Assembly (NCBI GenBank): GCA_036924085.1
Contig: JAVGWX010000003.1
Span: 123,763,468-123,827,467 of the forward strand
Reading direction: 5' to 3'
Origin: Ariolimax columbianus
Taxonomy: Eukaryota; Mollusca; Gastropoda; Stylommatophora; Arionidae
DNA: 64,000 bases
Shown: piece after piece, positions 23,702 to 33,239 of the stretch
How positions within the stretch are numbered: the first letter of the stretch is position 1
How the letters are laid out: the number at the start of each line of letters is the position of its first letter
Notes under the pieces: model-generated
Databases searched by the model: none
Told to the model about the DNA's origin: nothing
The model's input: only the letters and a program-made list of their open reading frames with translations
Position numbers and translations under genes: made by a program

Positions 23702-24169
23702 TGTCTAATTATAAAGGGTGTAGAAGCTATCGAGGTCAATAAGCACAGTCACGCTTGGTGTTTGTAAACGAATTAGAGTTATGTCATATATAAATGTTGA
23801 TATAGATGGACATAGCTAATTGTTTCACCTATTCTATAATATGAAGAAAACAAAACTCACTTGTTTCATTTTTACATTTTATTATTTTTTCATTACAATA
23901 ATCGTCCATTGTTTATCTAGTGTGGACGTTAAGAGTACATGCAAGATAGCAAAAAACAATTTCTTTTTGAAAGAACAAGGAAATAGGAGAGACAGATACC
24001 TACTAGGACATCTCTCGTTTGAGTGACATTGAAAAAATGTTTATTTAGATCCTAGAAAACACAGCCTATTAATTAAATTGGGGCTAAATGATAAACAGTG
24101 AGGATTTAGCAAGGATGCGCTACAACAGATATGAAATATAACTATTGAATACAAAGTGGAATCGAACAT

Positions 24170-24430
24170 ATTCTTTGTTGAGTAGGGGAAGACTTCATCA
24201 AGTTAACAGAAACAAATTATGAAGACTATGTGGGACACAGGGGCAGCATTTGGACAATGTAAAAGCCACATATACAAATAGTTGCGAACTCTAGGAACAC
24301 CATATGGACTTAAAACTGGTTTGAAGTTACTTCTGCGGTGTGACAGGGAGGTGTGTGCACTTTTTATTCTTGTTCATCATTTATGTGCACAGGATAACAT
24401 CTCAGGCCGAAACCATCACATTGAATGCAC
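24170..24430 (+). pseudogene. Possible RTE reverse transcriptase palm scrap
   Basis: In shifting frames the plus strand suggests DTGAAFGQCKSHIYK and FEVTSAV-x-QGGV. The latter resembles the FxVxSGVRQGCVLSP motif B of RTE elements. The match is short and decayed. Confidence 0.4.
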
Positions 24431-24484
24431 TACTTGTTGATAATGAGAGTATTGTTGACCCAGAGAGAACCATCCTTTATAGGC

Positions 24485-24932
24485 CCTACATGTGGAGACT
24501 CAGTGGTCTCGAGGAAATGTATCCGCCTCAGTGCAGGAGGTCACGAGTTCAAGTCACGGTGAAGACCGGGGTATTTTTTCACGTGGATTTTCTGCTAAAA
24601 ATTCTTCTGACATCTGGGCAGAGAGCTCGGACTCCGTGTTCATAATTGAGCGCGTTAAAAATCCCTTGGCAGTTGGAAATCGAAATGAGTAGACTTAACT
24701 GCCTCTGTCCGGGCAAAAATTCAAGTTAAATATCTACTCACGTTATTTGTTCCTTTCCATAGGTGGTTTGGTAAGAACAGCTATATATGGTGCCTAACTG
24801 GCTGCGGTTCTAATTAGCTCTAGTGTTTTTTCTATTAAAGGACTCGCAACTCGGTGAATCCACCCTCACAAGAAACTGGTTGTATACAGACTCCTTAGAG
24901 TCTCCTAAACCAGTTTAAATACGTTAAATTAA
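24485..24932 (+). mobile_element. tRNA-derived SINE with CR1-like LINE tail
   Basis: The head has an A-box-like AGTGGTCTCGAGG and a B-box-like CACGAGTTCAAGTCAC, the internal pol III promoter layout of a tRNA-derived SINE. The body includes TGCCTAACTGGCTGCGG and AGCTCTAGTG, shared with the SINE at 8570-8620. The last 60 bp (AACTGGTTGTATACAGACTC to AAACCAGTTTAAATACG) match the 3' end of the LINE at 29.1-31.8 kb. They form a stem-loop with AACTGGTT paired to AACCAGTT and AGACTC to GAGTCT. The SINE therefore looks like a client of that LINE. Confidence 0.75.
24874..24915 (+). promoter_or_regulatory. 3'-tail stem-loop shared by SINE and LINE
   Basis: AACTGGTT...AACCAGTT is the outer stem and AGACTC-CTTA-GAGTCT the inner stem. 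The same fold occurs at 29115-29154 on the minus strand, with a wobble replacing one pair. In CR1/L2-like systems the 3' tail is the RT recognition site, so this is the likely retroposition signal (inference). Confidence 0.6.
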
Positions 24933-25024
24933 TCATGTTAGAAATACAATATGAGGATACACACAATGAAAGCAGAAGTGATGAATGATCACTTCAAAGA
25001 CAGGTTTGAAACACAAAACTTTTA

Positions 25025-25160
25025 GAACTCAGGTATTCTTCTTCTTCATCGTACGCTGTTAACAGCGATATTTACTTTGCACTGATTTAATTTGTTAGCT
25101 AGTGGCTCAGTGCATCCGATTTCAACGGGCGTTTCTGTAGGGTTGCCCTCCTTAGCCTTT
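25025..25160 (-). mobile_element. SINE core copy (ATCGGATGCACTGAGCC), with GAA tail
   Basis: The reverse complement carries GTTGAAATCGGATGCACTGA and ends in GATGAAGAAGAAGAAT. That is the same order (TCGGATG core, then a GAAGAAG-rich tail) as the SINEs at 38.6 and 58.7 kb. Its 5' part is missing. Confidence 0.5.
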
Positions 25161-25399
25161 GGCTGTCCCCAGCCTGACTGCAAGGCAGCAGTTGTTTTTG
25201 GTCAGAGTTGTCTCTCTTGGGAAGTTGTCTTGCAGGACTATCGAGTCTTCCCTACTCGTGTCTATAGCGTTTGGCAATGATATGATGGACTATGTACTAG
25301 TTTGTACTATCCCGGAAGAGATGCAGTCCAGTGTGACTTTTTCCCAGGATCGTCACGTCCTGCCAGAAACGTAGCATGTGCATGTGAGTGAGGTATCTC

Positions 25400-25790
25400 T
25401 TTGCTTCCTTTATTTTCTCGGCTCATCTGCAGTGATGGTACGCCTAGCATTCCCCGCCACCCGGGAGCTTGTCACCATAGGACAGGAGGTGCAATGTCCG
25501 CTGGACTGCATCTCTTCTGCGTCCATTGGAATGACTGATAGCAGACAGATGCAAAGAGCGAGGAAGGAGTGCATTTTACCAGGTGCATTCCTGCGGCTCG
25601 ATCGGGCCGGGACACAAGCCCCAGCCATGTCGTAGCCTCCCATCTCAGCGGTGCTGAGATTTTGGGCGGGATTCTGGCTTAGAGGCGTTCGGCCGTAATC
25701 CCTCAGATGTTAGCTTATCAGCCAAGCACTTGGACCAAATGTCAGCGACCTGTGATTCCTCTCGAAATAGTGCATTTGACCAGGTGACAA
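25400..25790 (-). pseudogene. 28S rRNA 3'-end pseudogene shard 1
   Basis: The plus strand carries the antisense of the conserved 28S 3' domain: GGGATTCTGGCTTAGAGGCG, then GTTAGCTTATCAGCCAAGCA and CACTTGGACCAAATGTCAG. Many substitutions and a lost continuation after about 25775 show it is not functional. The part before 25660 is too diverged to place with certainty. Confidence 0.7.
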
Positions 25791-25864
25791 GCCTAGTCTT
25801 GCACGGAGATGTTGTCCGCCTAGGGGGCGGACATATCTCATGGTCAAGGGTTAAGTCTCAGCAG

Positions 25865-26310
25865 TTCGCAGTGAGGTAGCTGATCTACTGCTTAGGGCAC
25901 CCGACCGAGAACTAAGACTTCTACAAATGATTTCATTCCTCATCGCCGTATGGGGTGAATATCGAGCAGCTTCCCGCCCGCTTTTATCAGCGGACGGCAG
26001 AGACCTCATTCTGCGGCTTGACCGGGCGGGGCTGGAGCGTGACCCCGAGGTCCCCACCATGTCGAAGCCTCCCTTTGCATTCGTGCTGGGCTGCTTTTGG
26101 GCGGGATTTTTGGCTTAGAGGCGTTCGGCCGTAATCCCTCACCTCGAACCGTTGGCTTATCCGCCTAGTACGTGAACCAAAATGTCTGCGGCTCCTCTCG
26201 GCCTTAGCAGGATTACCGTAGCAGAGCATTGTCATTTGTAGGGTAAAGCTGACCTGTCTTCAGAGGGTCTATTTCCAGCACCCGTTCAATATTAGCCAGA
26301 CCGTATCAAT
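25865..26310 (-). pseudogene. 28S rRNA 3'-end pseudogene shard 2
   Basis: This is the antisense of the 28S 3' end in correct internal order. CGCAGTGAGGTAGCTGATCT is near the 3' terminus, followed by ACCCGACCGAGAACTAAG and GGCTTAGAGGCGTTCGG. TTGGCTTATCCGCC follows, then AGCAGGATTACCGTAGCAG and AAGCTGACCTGTCT...CAGCACCCGTTCAATATTAG. It covers more of the domain than shard 1 and is independently diverged. Confidence 0.75.
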
Positions 26311-26359
26311 AGAGGGCTTTTAGTTTGTCAATGGCCCAGTTTCTGAAGCCTGCGATTTC

Positions 26360-26465
26360 TGCAGGGTGAAGACCAGATTACCGTAGCAGGTGCTCTTTCA
26401 TTTGGGGGTTTGGAGACTGACCTGTCTTCCGTGGGTCTAATACCAGCACATGTTCACTATTAGAC
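26360..26465 (-). pseudogene. 28S rRNA shard 3
   Basis: CAGATTACCGTAGCAGG, then GACTGACCTGTCTTCC, GGGTCTAATACCAGCACATG and TTCACTATTAGACC repeat the last part of shard 2. The order and orientation are the same. Confidence 0.7.
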
Positions 26466-26514
26466 CCCCCGAAGGTGCTCTCTTTTGACAGTCATTCTAC
26501 ACTATTGGCGTGTT

Positions 26515-26580
26515 TAGTCAATTTTAGCCTCAGGCTCCACTCCTGATAGTGCTCTTCCGTCAATTCCTTTATCAAATACT
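26515..26580 (-). pseudogene. 18S rRNA mini-shard
   Basis: TTTTAGCCTCAGGCTCCACT then CTTCCGTCAATTCCTTTA is a short diverged copy of the start of the larger 18S piece at 26698. It sits between two 28S shards. Confidence 0.65.
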
Positions 26581-26617
26581 GGATGCAGACCAACCGAGCC
26601 ACAGAGGGCATAACCCC

Positions 26618-26672
26618 AGATTTCTGAGGGTCTAAATCCAGCACCAGTTCCATATTAGACCCCAGAAAAGTG
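26618..26672 (-). pseudogene. 28S rRNA shard 4
   Basis: CTGAGGGTCTAAATCCAGCA then CCAGTTCCATATTAGACC is a fourth, very short copy of the same 28S block, directly before the main 18S piece. Confidence 0.6.
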
Positions 26673-26697
26673 GTCTAGGCATGTCAGTCATTTCAGT

Positions 26698-26726
26698 GTT
26701 GGCCGTGTTGAGTCAAATTAAGCCGC

Positions 26727-26764
<38 letters not shown>

Positions 26765-27432
26765 CAAGTTTCAGCTTTGCAACCATACTTCCCCCGGAAC
26801 CCAAACACTTTGGTTTCCCGGAAGCTGCCCGCAGAGTCATCGAAGCAACTCCTGCGGATCGCTAGTCGGCATCGTTTATGGTCAGAACTACGACGGTATC
26901 TGATCGTCTTCGCGCCTCTGACTTTCGTTCTTGATTAATGAAAACATTCTTGACAAATGCTTTCGCAGTAGCTCGTCTTGCGGCGATCCAAGAATTTCAC
27001 CTCTAACGCCGCAATATGAATGCCCCCGTTTGTCCCTGTTAATCATTACCTCCAGTTCCGAAAACCAACAAAATAGAACCGAGGTCCTATTCCATTATTC
27101 CATGCACCATTATTCAGGCAGCCGAGGCCTGCTTTGAACACTCTAATTTTTTCAAAGTAAACGCGCCGGCCACCCAGGACGCTCAGCGAAGAGCACCCGT
27201 GGGAGAGAGCCGGCAGACGGTAGGGCAGGAGACAACGGGCAGTGAACCGGCGCGAGCCGGACCGCCCGCCTGCGCCTGAGATCCAACTACGAGCTTTTTA
27301 ACTGCAACAACTTTAATATACGCTATTGGAGCTGGAATTACCGCGGCTGCTGGCACCAGACTTGCCCTACAATAGATCCTCGTTAAAGGGTTTAAAGTGT
27401 ACTCATTCCAATTACGGGGCCTCGAAAGGAAC
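26698..27432 (-). pseudogene. 18S rRNA partial pseudogene (central domain)
   Basis: The plus strand is the antisense of about 735 bp of small-subunit rRNA. It contains CTTCCGTCAATTCCTTCAAG, GCTTTGCAACCATACTTCCC, CGACGGTATCTGATCGTCTT, GGAATTACCGCGGCTGCTGG and CATTCCAATTACGGGGCCTC. The V4 variable region lies at about 27160-27290. It is well conserved but carries substitutions at invariant positions (for example GACTTGCCCTACAATAGATC) and stops abruptly after CCTCGAAAG. It is therefore a dispersed fragment, not an active gene. Confidence 0.9.
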
Positions 27433-27653
27433 TCAGGTATTCAAGAAGCATGTTTGCACAACCGGAGGAAGAACAAGGTACCAGAGCAAAAGATCACAGC
27501 ATATCGTACTTGCAAAAAGCTATCGGGGCCGCTAGGAGAGGCAAGAACAGAAAACAAAGAAATCTGACAATGCTGTAACAATTCACAGGTATGGTGTATA
27601 TACAGACAGACAAAAAGTGGGAACAATACAGAATATAGTAATCAATCAATCAG

Positions 27654-28060
27654 AGCTGCATGTATGAACTGAACATATAAATCAGTCGGAAGCTACATGT
27701 GTGAACTGTAGAAATAAATCAGTCAGAAGCTACATGTGTGAACTGTAGAAATAAATCAGTCGGAAGCTACATGTGTGAACTGTAGAAATAAATCAGTCAG
27801 AAGCTACATGTGTGAACTGTAGAAATAAATCAGTCGGAAGCTACATGTGTGAACTGTAGAAATAAATCAGTCGGAAGCTACATGTATGAACTGTAGAAAT
27901 AAATCAGTCAGAAGCTACATGTGTGAACTGTAGAAGTAAATCAGTCAGAAGCTACATGTGTGAACTGTAGAAGTAAATCAGTCAGAAGCTACATGTGTGA
28001 ACTGTAGAAGTAAATCAGTCAGAAGCTACATGTGTGAACTGTAGAAGTAAATCAGTTGTA
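27654..28060. repeat. 37-bp minisatellite, 11 copies
   Basis: Units of exactly 37 bp begin at 27654, 27691, 27728 and so on to 28024, each starting AGCTACATGTGTGAACTGTA. The first unit is the most diverged. A G-for-A variant marks the last four units, consistent with growth from one end. There are no unique spacers. Confidence 0.97.
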
Positions 28061-28374
28061 GGTACGCGAATGACATGTACATTGTTGCGACACTTAAAAT
28101 ATGCATTTACCAATTGAATGCCTCATGTTGTGATGCTGAATTCATTGTGAACAGGATATACTTGATATATAAAGCTTCTACAAACATTATAATATGGTTG
28201 ACTCTTGCTGGTCGCTGAAAATCTTTTCCAGACCGACCTGTATGGGGTCTTAAAATCGTACTGAAATTGGCAAATGCATGTTGTGTTCGTATCCATTATT
28301 AAGCATTATGGAACAGAATGTTACCACAGTCCGAAATAAGAGCAAAAGTATATTAACACTAACCTCCCTATCTG

Positions 28375-28720
28375 TGGCGAAGTGGACAAGCCGTTTGCCG
28401 CGTGTTCTGATGGTCAGGGTTCGAATTCGAGCCGCGACGGCCGGTTCATGATGCCAATTTTTCTTGACATCCCTGGGTTCATCGCTGGAGCTACGGAGTT
28501 CGTGCTTTGTGCGAGGCTCTTGGCAGGTGGGATACCTTCTTTGCTGAGAGAGACTCAGCCTGGTGGGGAAACCCGCCGCGACGATGATGTCGAGCCCTCG
28601 CCTTTTGTAACCTCCCAATCATATCGTAAGAGGTGACTAAGGACGATTGGGTATGTGGCTGGCTACTCTATCCTGTATTCACTTTAAATTTCAAAAACTT
28701 CAACAGGTTATAGACAGGTC
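28375..28720 (+). mobile_element. tRNA-derived SINE (GTAAGAGGTGACTAA core)
   Basis: The head TGTGGCGAAGTGGACAAGCC resembles an A box. GGTCAGGGTTCGAATTCGAG is a near-consensus B box about 50 bp later. The body ends with TCGTAAGAGGTGACTAAGGA, the core shared with 8490 and 17665. A functional tRNA is unlikely because the acceptor stem is not evident and the body continues for about 250 bp. Confidence 0.7.
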
Positions 28721-29090
28721 AACGTCTGATGGCTTGGCATGTTTTTGTTGGAAGTTTTATACTCCACAGGGAACTGATAAAGTTGTTATTAATTGATTGT
28801 ACAGCAGACTCCCAAGTAGTACCTGAGTTGAAGAATATAACAACTCTAACTTTTCAACCATGTTATAAGTAGGTTACGTTAGAGGGTTGTGCAGTGGACT
28901 AGCAACCTCATCTAACGAAACCACCATTGCAAATGTGTGGATGTTTGCTTAATGTAAAGTGGCAGTTGTAGTGCTAGTCATATGCTTCACTTTGAGCCTA
29001 ACGATGAATTGTTATTGTAGCTAGTTCACTGTTCATTCAGTTTGTAAAATTATTACAATCTGCATTTAGTTTTTGCATTGGTCTCCAGCT

Positions 29091-31833
29091 CTTAACTTAA
29101 CTTAACGTCTTTATACTGGTTTAGAAGACCCTGCAGAGTCTGTATACAACCAGTTACATTTACATCACCTTGCTCTAAAATCCATGCGCATCCAGTTTAT
29201 TCTTAAATGCATTAACTGTCCCTGCCTCCACCACCTCCCCTGGCAATGCATTCCAAGCAGACACCACTCTCTGACTAAAAAAATATTTCCTAATATCTAA
29301 CCTGGACCTCTCTTTAATCAGCTTGTAGCTATGCCCTCGTGTTATTGTAGGTGGCTGTATTTTAAAAAACTTGTTATAGTCTAATTTATCGATTCCTCTG
29401 ATCATCTTATAAACCTGTATTAAGTCACCACGAATTCTTCTCTCTTCGAGACACTGTAGGCCCGTTTTTCTGAGTCGTTCCTCATAACTGTAATTCTGGA
29501 ATCCAACTATCATCTTTGTCGCTCTTTTTTGTATTCTTTCTAGCATGTTTATGTCCCCTCTATGATAAGGACTCCACACCTGTACACAGTACTCCAATCT
29601 AGGTCTAACTAAAGCTTTATACAGTTTGACGATCACTTCCTTGCTCCTATGTTTAATATTTCTTTTTATCATACCTAACATTGCATTTGCCTTTTTCACT
29701 GCTACCTTAACTTGCTCACTCACCTTTCCTGTATGATCTATTATAACCCCTAGGTCCCTTTCCTTATCTATCTTTCTAATATTGTTTTCTCCCATTCTGT
29801 ATTTATGTTCCATATTGGATCTACCCATGTGGATGACTGTACATTTATCTACATTAAACTCCATTTGCCAGCTTACAGACCATTCTCGAATTTTATCTAA
29901 ATCCGACATCAATATATCCACTTCCGCTTTAGATGAGACACTACTGCATAGTTTTGTGTCATCAGCAAATTTTGCAATCATGGATCTCATATCAATGTCC
30001 AAATCATTTATATATATCAAGAACAAAATTGGTCCCAAAACCGAGCCCTGTGGCACACCACTTTTCACTTCACTCCACTCAGAGTACTCCTTATTTATGC
30101 CCACACTCTGCCTTCTTCCTGTTAACCAATTTTCAATCCATTTGGCAAATTCGCCACCTATTCCATGTGATTTTAACTTTCGAAATAATCTTTGATGAGG
30201 TACTCTATCAAAGGCCTTTGCAAAGTCTAGATAAATAACATCCACTGGCTCCCCTTTATCTATGATTTTAGTAACCTCCTCCATGAATTCTAATAGATTT
30301 GTTAAGCATGATCTCCCTCTAGTAAACCCATGCTGACTATTTCTAATTAGATTAAATTTTTCTAAATGCATTACAATGTTTTCTTTGATTATTGACTCTA
30401 ACAATTTACAGACTATGCTCGTTAAACTCACCGGTCTATAATTTGCCGGATCTGATTTTTTGCCTTTTTTGAATAAGGGGATCACTCCTGCATCTTTCCA
30501 ATCCCGTGGAACAATCCCTTCTGTAAGTGATTGAGAACATAATATAGCCAATGGTTTTGCTAGTTGGTTTCTAATTTCATACAGCAATTTTGGGTGAATA
30601 CCATCTTGACCTGGGCATTTATTCACTTTCAACCCCTCCAATTTTTTAAAAACCATTTCCTCTGTAATACAGATTGATCTTAATCCCGCTGTATCCATGT
30701 CTCTTTGAAAAATATCTATAGGCTCTGGGATCTTGGAGCAGTCCTCCTTTGTGAAGACTGTGCCAAAGTACTGATTAAGCAGATTAGCAGCCTCCCTATT
30801 CTCACTTATTATTTTCCCTGTACTGTCTATGAGAGGGCCTACTTTGTCTTTCGTTCTTTGTTTATTTCTAACATAAGAAAAGAAGCTTTTACTGTCAGTC
30901 TTGATCCTCTGAGCAAGTTTTTTTTCAAAGTCTATTTTTGCTGTTTTATTCGCTTTCTGAGATATGTTCTGCTTGTCCAAATATTTTACATATGTTTCTT
31001 TTGATTTACATGCCTCTATATATTTTTGCCATGCTTTATTTTTTGCTCTTCTACATTTCACTACAAATCTAGTTATCCACTTTTTACGCTTGGGGTTTAC
31101 CTCCCTACATGGAACACATTCCTCTTTTAGCGTTTCTAGAACTGTTTTAAAACTTTCCCACTCCTGTTCAACATCTGTTCCTACAATAATATCTTTCCAG
31201 ATTATGTGGTTCGCTGCCTCTTTCATCCTCTTAACATCTGTCTTAGAGTAGTCGTATGTTCGCGTGTTTATGTTTACTTCTTTCCCTGCAATAAGATCCC
31301 AACGGATGATTTGATGGTCACTTGAGCCAAATAGTTCCCCAACGGTAACGTTTTCAATCATATTTTCCTCTGTGGTAAAAACTAGGTCGAGTATGTTTTT
31401 GCCTCTGGTGGCTGCTTCTACATGTTGAATTAAAAAATTGTCAGTTATGCACGTAACAAAAGGTTTTGACTCTACAAGTGCTTCTGCCATATCCCATTTT
31501 ATTTCTGGATAGTTGAAATCTCCCATTAATAATAATTTCCCTTTACTTGCCTTTGCTATGCTACTAATCAGCTCCTCATCTTCCTCTTTTTGACTTGATG
31601 GACATCTATAGCACACTCCAATCACTGTTTTTTCACCCCCACTTTCTATTTCTCCCCATGATAAATAATCTTTGATCGTTATATTAACAGAATTTATACA
31701 GTATAATAAAACGCCACCTCCCTTAGTCTTGTCTCCAATTATCCTTCTTTGGGCTTTGCAAATTTTTCTTAAATCTTTCCGTTTTGTGATGATCTTTTCA
31801 CAGCCTATGTTACTCTTTGATTTATTTCAGGCC
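29091..31833 (-). mobile_element. CR1-like non-LTR retrotransposon, 5'-truncated, nearly intact
   Basis: The minus-strand element has an EN-RT ORF with no internal stop (stop at 29175). A short 3' UTR follows, with a stem-loop at 29154-29115, and a TTAAG-type microsatellite end near 29091-29106. A non-poly(A) short tandem tail and RT motifs of this type fit the CR1/L2 group. The 5' boundary near 31833 cuts into the endonuclease, so the copy is 5'-truncated. Lack of frame damage over 2.6 kb suggests it is the youngest large LINE in the window. Confidence 0.85.
29175..31826 (-). CDS. CR1-like LINE endonuclease-reverse transcriptase, N-terminally truncated
   Basis: This open frame of about 883 codons is not preceded by a convincing start, because the element is truncated. 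Before 31625 it reads KAQRRIIGDKTKGGGVLLYC, part of the EN domain. Counting residues from 31625, EN blocks are GDFNYPEIKWD (35-45), NILDLVF (77-83) and GSSDHQI (100-106). RT blocks are PGQDGIHPKLL (338-348), NYRPVSLTS (395-403), QHGFTRGRSC (431-440), motif A YLDFAKAFDRV (465-475), motif B SGVPQGSVLGP (522-532) and motif C KFADDTKL (552-559). All catalytic Asp residues are present. It would make the enzyme for target-primed reverse transcription, but it cannot be translated normally without its 5' end. Confidence 0.85.
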   Translation of the reverse strand, partial: NKSKSNIGCEKIITKRKDLRKICKAQRRIIGDKTKGGGVLLYCINSVNITIKDYLSWGEIESGGEKTVIGVCYRCPSSQKEEDEELISSIAKASKGKLLLMGDFNYPEIKWDMAEALVESKPFVTCITDNFLIQHVEAATRGKNILDLVFTTEENMIENVTVGELFGSSDHQIIRWDLIAGKEVNINTRTYDYSKTDVKRMKEAANHIIWKDIIVGTDVEQEWESFKTVLETLKEECVPCREVNPKRKKWITRFVVKCRRAKNKAWQKYIEACKSKETYVKYLDKQNISQKANKTAKIDFEKKLAQRIKTDSKSFFSYVRNKQRTKDKVGPLIDSTGKIISENREAANLLNQYFGTVFTKEDCSKIPEPIDIFQRDMDTAGLRSICITEEMVFKKLEGLKVNKCPGQDGIHPKLLYEIRNQLAKPLAILCSQSLTEGIVPRDWKDAGVIPLFKKGKKSDPANYRPVSLTSIVCKLLESIIKENIVMHLEKFNLIRNSQHGFTRGRSCLTNLLEFMEEVTKIIDKGEPVDVIYLDFAKAFDRVPHQRLFRKLKSHGIGGEFAKWIENWLTGRRQSVGINKEYSEWSEVKSGVPQGSVLGPILFLIYINDLDIDMRSMIAKFADDTKLCSSVSSKAEVDILMSDLDKIREWSVSWQMEFNVDKCTVIHMGRSNMEHKYRMGENNIRKIDKERDLGVIIDHTGKVSEQVKVAVKKANAMLGMIKRNIKHRSKEVIVKLYKALVRPRLEYCVQVWSPYHRGDINMLERIQKRATKMIVGFQNYSYEERLRKTGLQCLEERRIRGDLIQVYKMIRGIDKLDYNKFFKIQPPTITRGHSYKLIKERSRLDIRKYFFSQRVVSAWNALPGEVVEAGTVNAFKNKLDAHGF

Positions 31834-31839
31834 TTTTTT

Positions 31840-32480
31840 TTTACATTATTGTTCTCAATATCAATTTCATATCACAAATGAAAATATCACATCATGTATT
31901 TAAACCAATAACACTAACGTGGAACGCTTTGATAAAATGTGCAACAAGGTAAAGACATAAATAGTAGCCAATACGTATAGCCTGAAACTTACAAAAATAA
32001 CGATACCATATGGTGGAATAGAATGACGGAAAGGACTCGAACTTATTATTATTTTAATGTTGCTCCATACTGAAAATAGCACCATAATAATATGTTGCTT
32101 TCTCTGATCACAAAACCGTCTTTGGTGATCGACCCATATGTTAATACCATATGTCCTATGCGCCGCATAGCGTGACGCGATCTTTCCTTTTTTTTTTTTT
32201 AAATTACAGAGCATACTGTCGCCACTAGAGTTAGCCTTATACTGAAGGCGATACCACGCTGTGTGCTATTGCAATAGTGGTTTGTGCAGTCATTTGTTTT
32301 ACATAACTTCTTTATACCATAGTATGAGGATTGTCAGCTTCATGAACACCCCTCTGTAGTTTCTACGCCATAAATTAATGTGCCATAATCCTATTAAGGG
32401 GAGGCCTTACCTAACGCAAAGAAGACTGTACCTAGCACCGCCAGTTTGGTTTAGTGAGAAATACTGCGCATATCATACAT
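31840..32480. other. No gene recognised
   Basis: No coding similarity was found. A T/A homopolymer occurs near 32190. The sequence separates the CR1-like LINE from the 54-bp array. Confidence 0.4.
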
Positions 32481-32484
32481 AACC

Positions 32485-32712
32485 GAGGTCGAGGTGTGTT
32501 CTATCTTGACAAGATCAGCAAATATACATGCAAATAACTAGATCGAGGTATGTTCTGTCTTGACAAGACCAGCAAATATACATGTAATTAGCTAGATCGA
32601 GGTATGTTCTATCTTGACAAGACCAGCAAATATACATGCAATTAGCTAGATCGAGGTATGTTCTGTCTTGATAAGACCAGCAAATATACATGTAATTAGC
32701 TAGATCGAGTTA
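32485..32712. repeat. 54-bp tandem repeat, about 4 copies
   Basis: Units begin with TAGATCGAGGTATGTTCT at 32539, 32593, 32647 and 32701, with one more diverged unit before them. The last is cut short. No function is evident. Confidence 0.93.
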
Positions 32713-33226
32713 TCTTCAAATTTGTATTGATATATTTTAGTGTGTGTTGTTATTTAAATGCCGTTTTTGCACAGCTCGGGTGTTGCAGTATAACTAACAG
32801 TTTGAATTACATTCTAAATAAATGAAGATTACCAGTCTGCAAGAAAGTGTGTGCAATATTATTGTGTCCGAAGCGTGTTTATGTGTTTTTAATGTTTTTA
32901 TTTGCCTGTATTCCCAGGTTCCATTGATACTTTGTACAGCGGAAATAAAGTCTGGGTGACACAGCTGTTAACTAGTAACGGCAAAGAGGAATGTGTTCAA
33001 TCCTACTTCTGAGAGGGGACATTATCTAGAGTTAGGGAAGTGAAGACGTCGAGGAAGAGACCTAAAGAAAGAAAACCAGAAACTTAGTTTAATAAAGTCT
33101 AACACTTCATCCCCGCCAGCGGGGAATGAACAAAGGTCAGGATAGCTTTTGTATAAATATTTAAGTCTTCACAGTACATCACACACTAAGAAGATTCAAG
33201 ATTTGCATTATTTATATGATGGGAAA

Positions 33227-33239
33227 GGGGGGGGGGGGG
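33227..33239. repeat. Poly-G run
   Basis: A run of 13 guanines, a simple repeat. Poly-C or poly-G runs recur at 5.0, 58.7 and 60.7 kb. Confidence 0.9.

Noticed and set aside
24485..24560. Functional tRNA gene at the head of the 24.5-kb SINE
   Set aside because: Diverged head, continuous with a SINE body and a LINE-derived tail.
25378..26235. Open frames of 60-85 residues on both strands at 25.4-26.2 kb
   Set aside because: The DNA is antisense to the 28S rRNA 3' domain. Open frames in rDNA shards are incidental.
26681..27137. Open frames across 26.7-27.1 kb as small proteins
   Set aside because: They lie wholly in antisense 18S rRNA sequence.
26698..27432. Active rRNA gene
   Set aside because: Only about 735 bp of 18S is present, with changes at normally invariant sites. 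It is surrounded by out-of-order 28S shards.
27654..28060. CRISPR-like array
   Set aside because: The 37-bp units are directly contiguous with no unique spacers, and the context is a metazoan genome.
28375..28450. Functional tRNA gene
   Set aside because: A and B boxes are present, but no complete acceptor stem or cloverleaf is evident and a SINE body with a core shared by two other loci follows.
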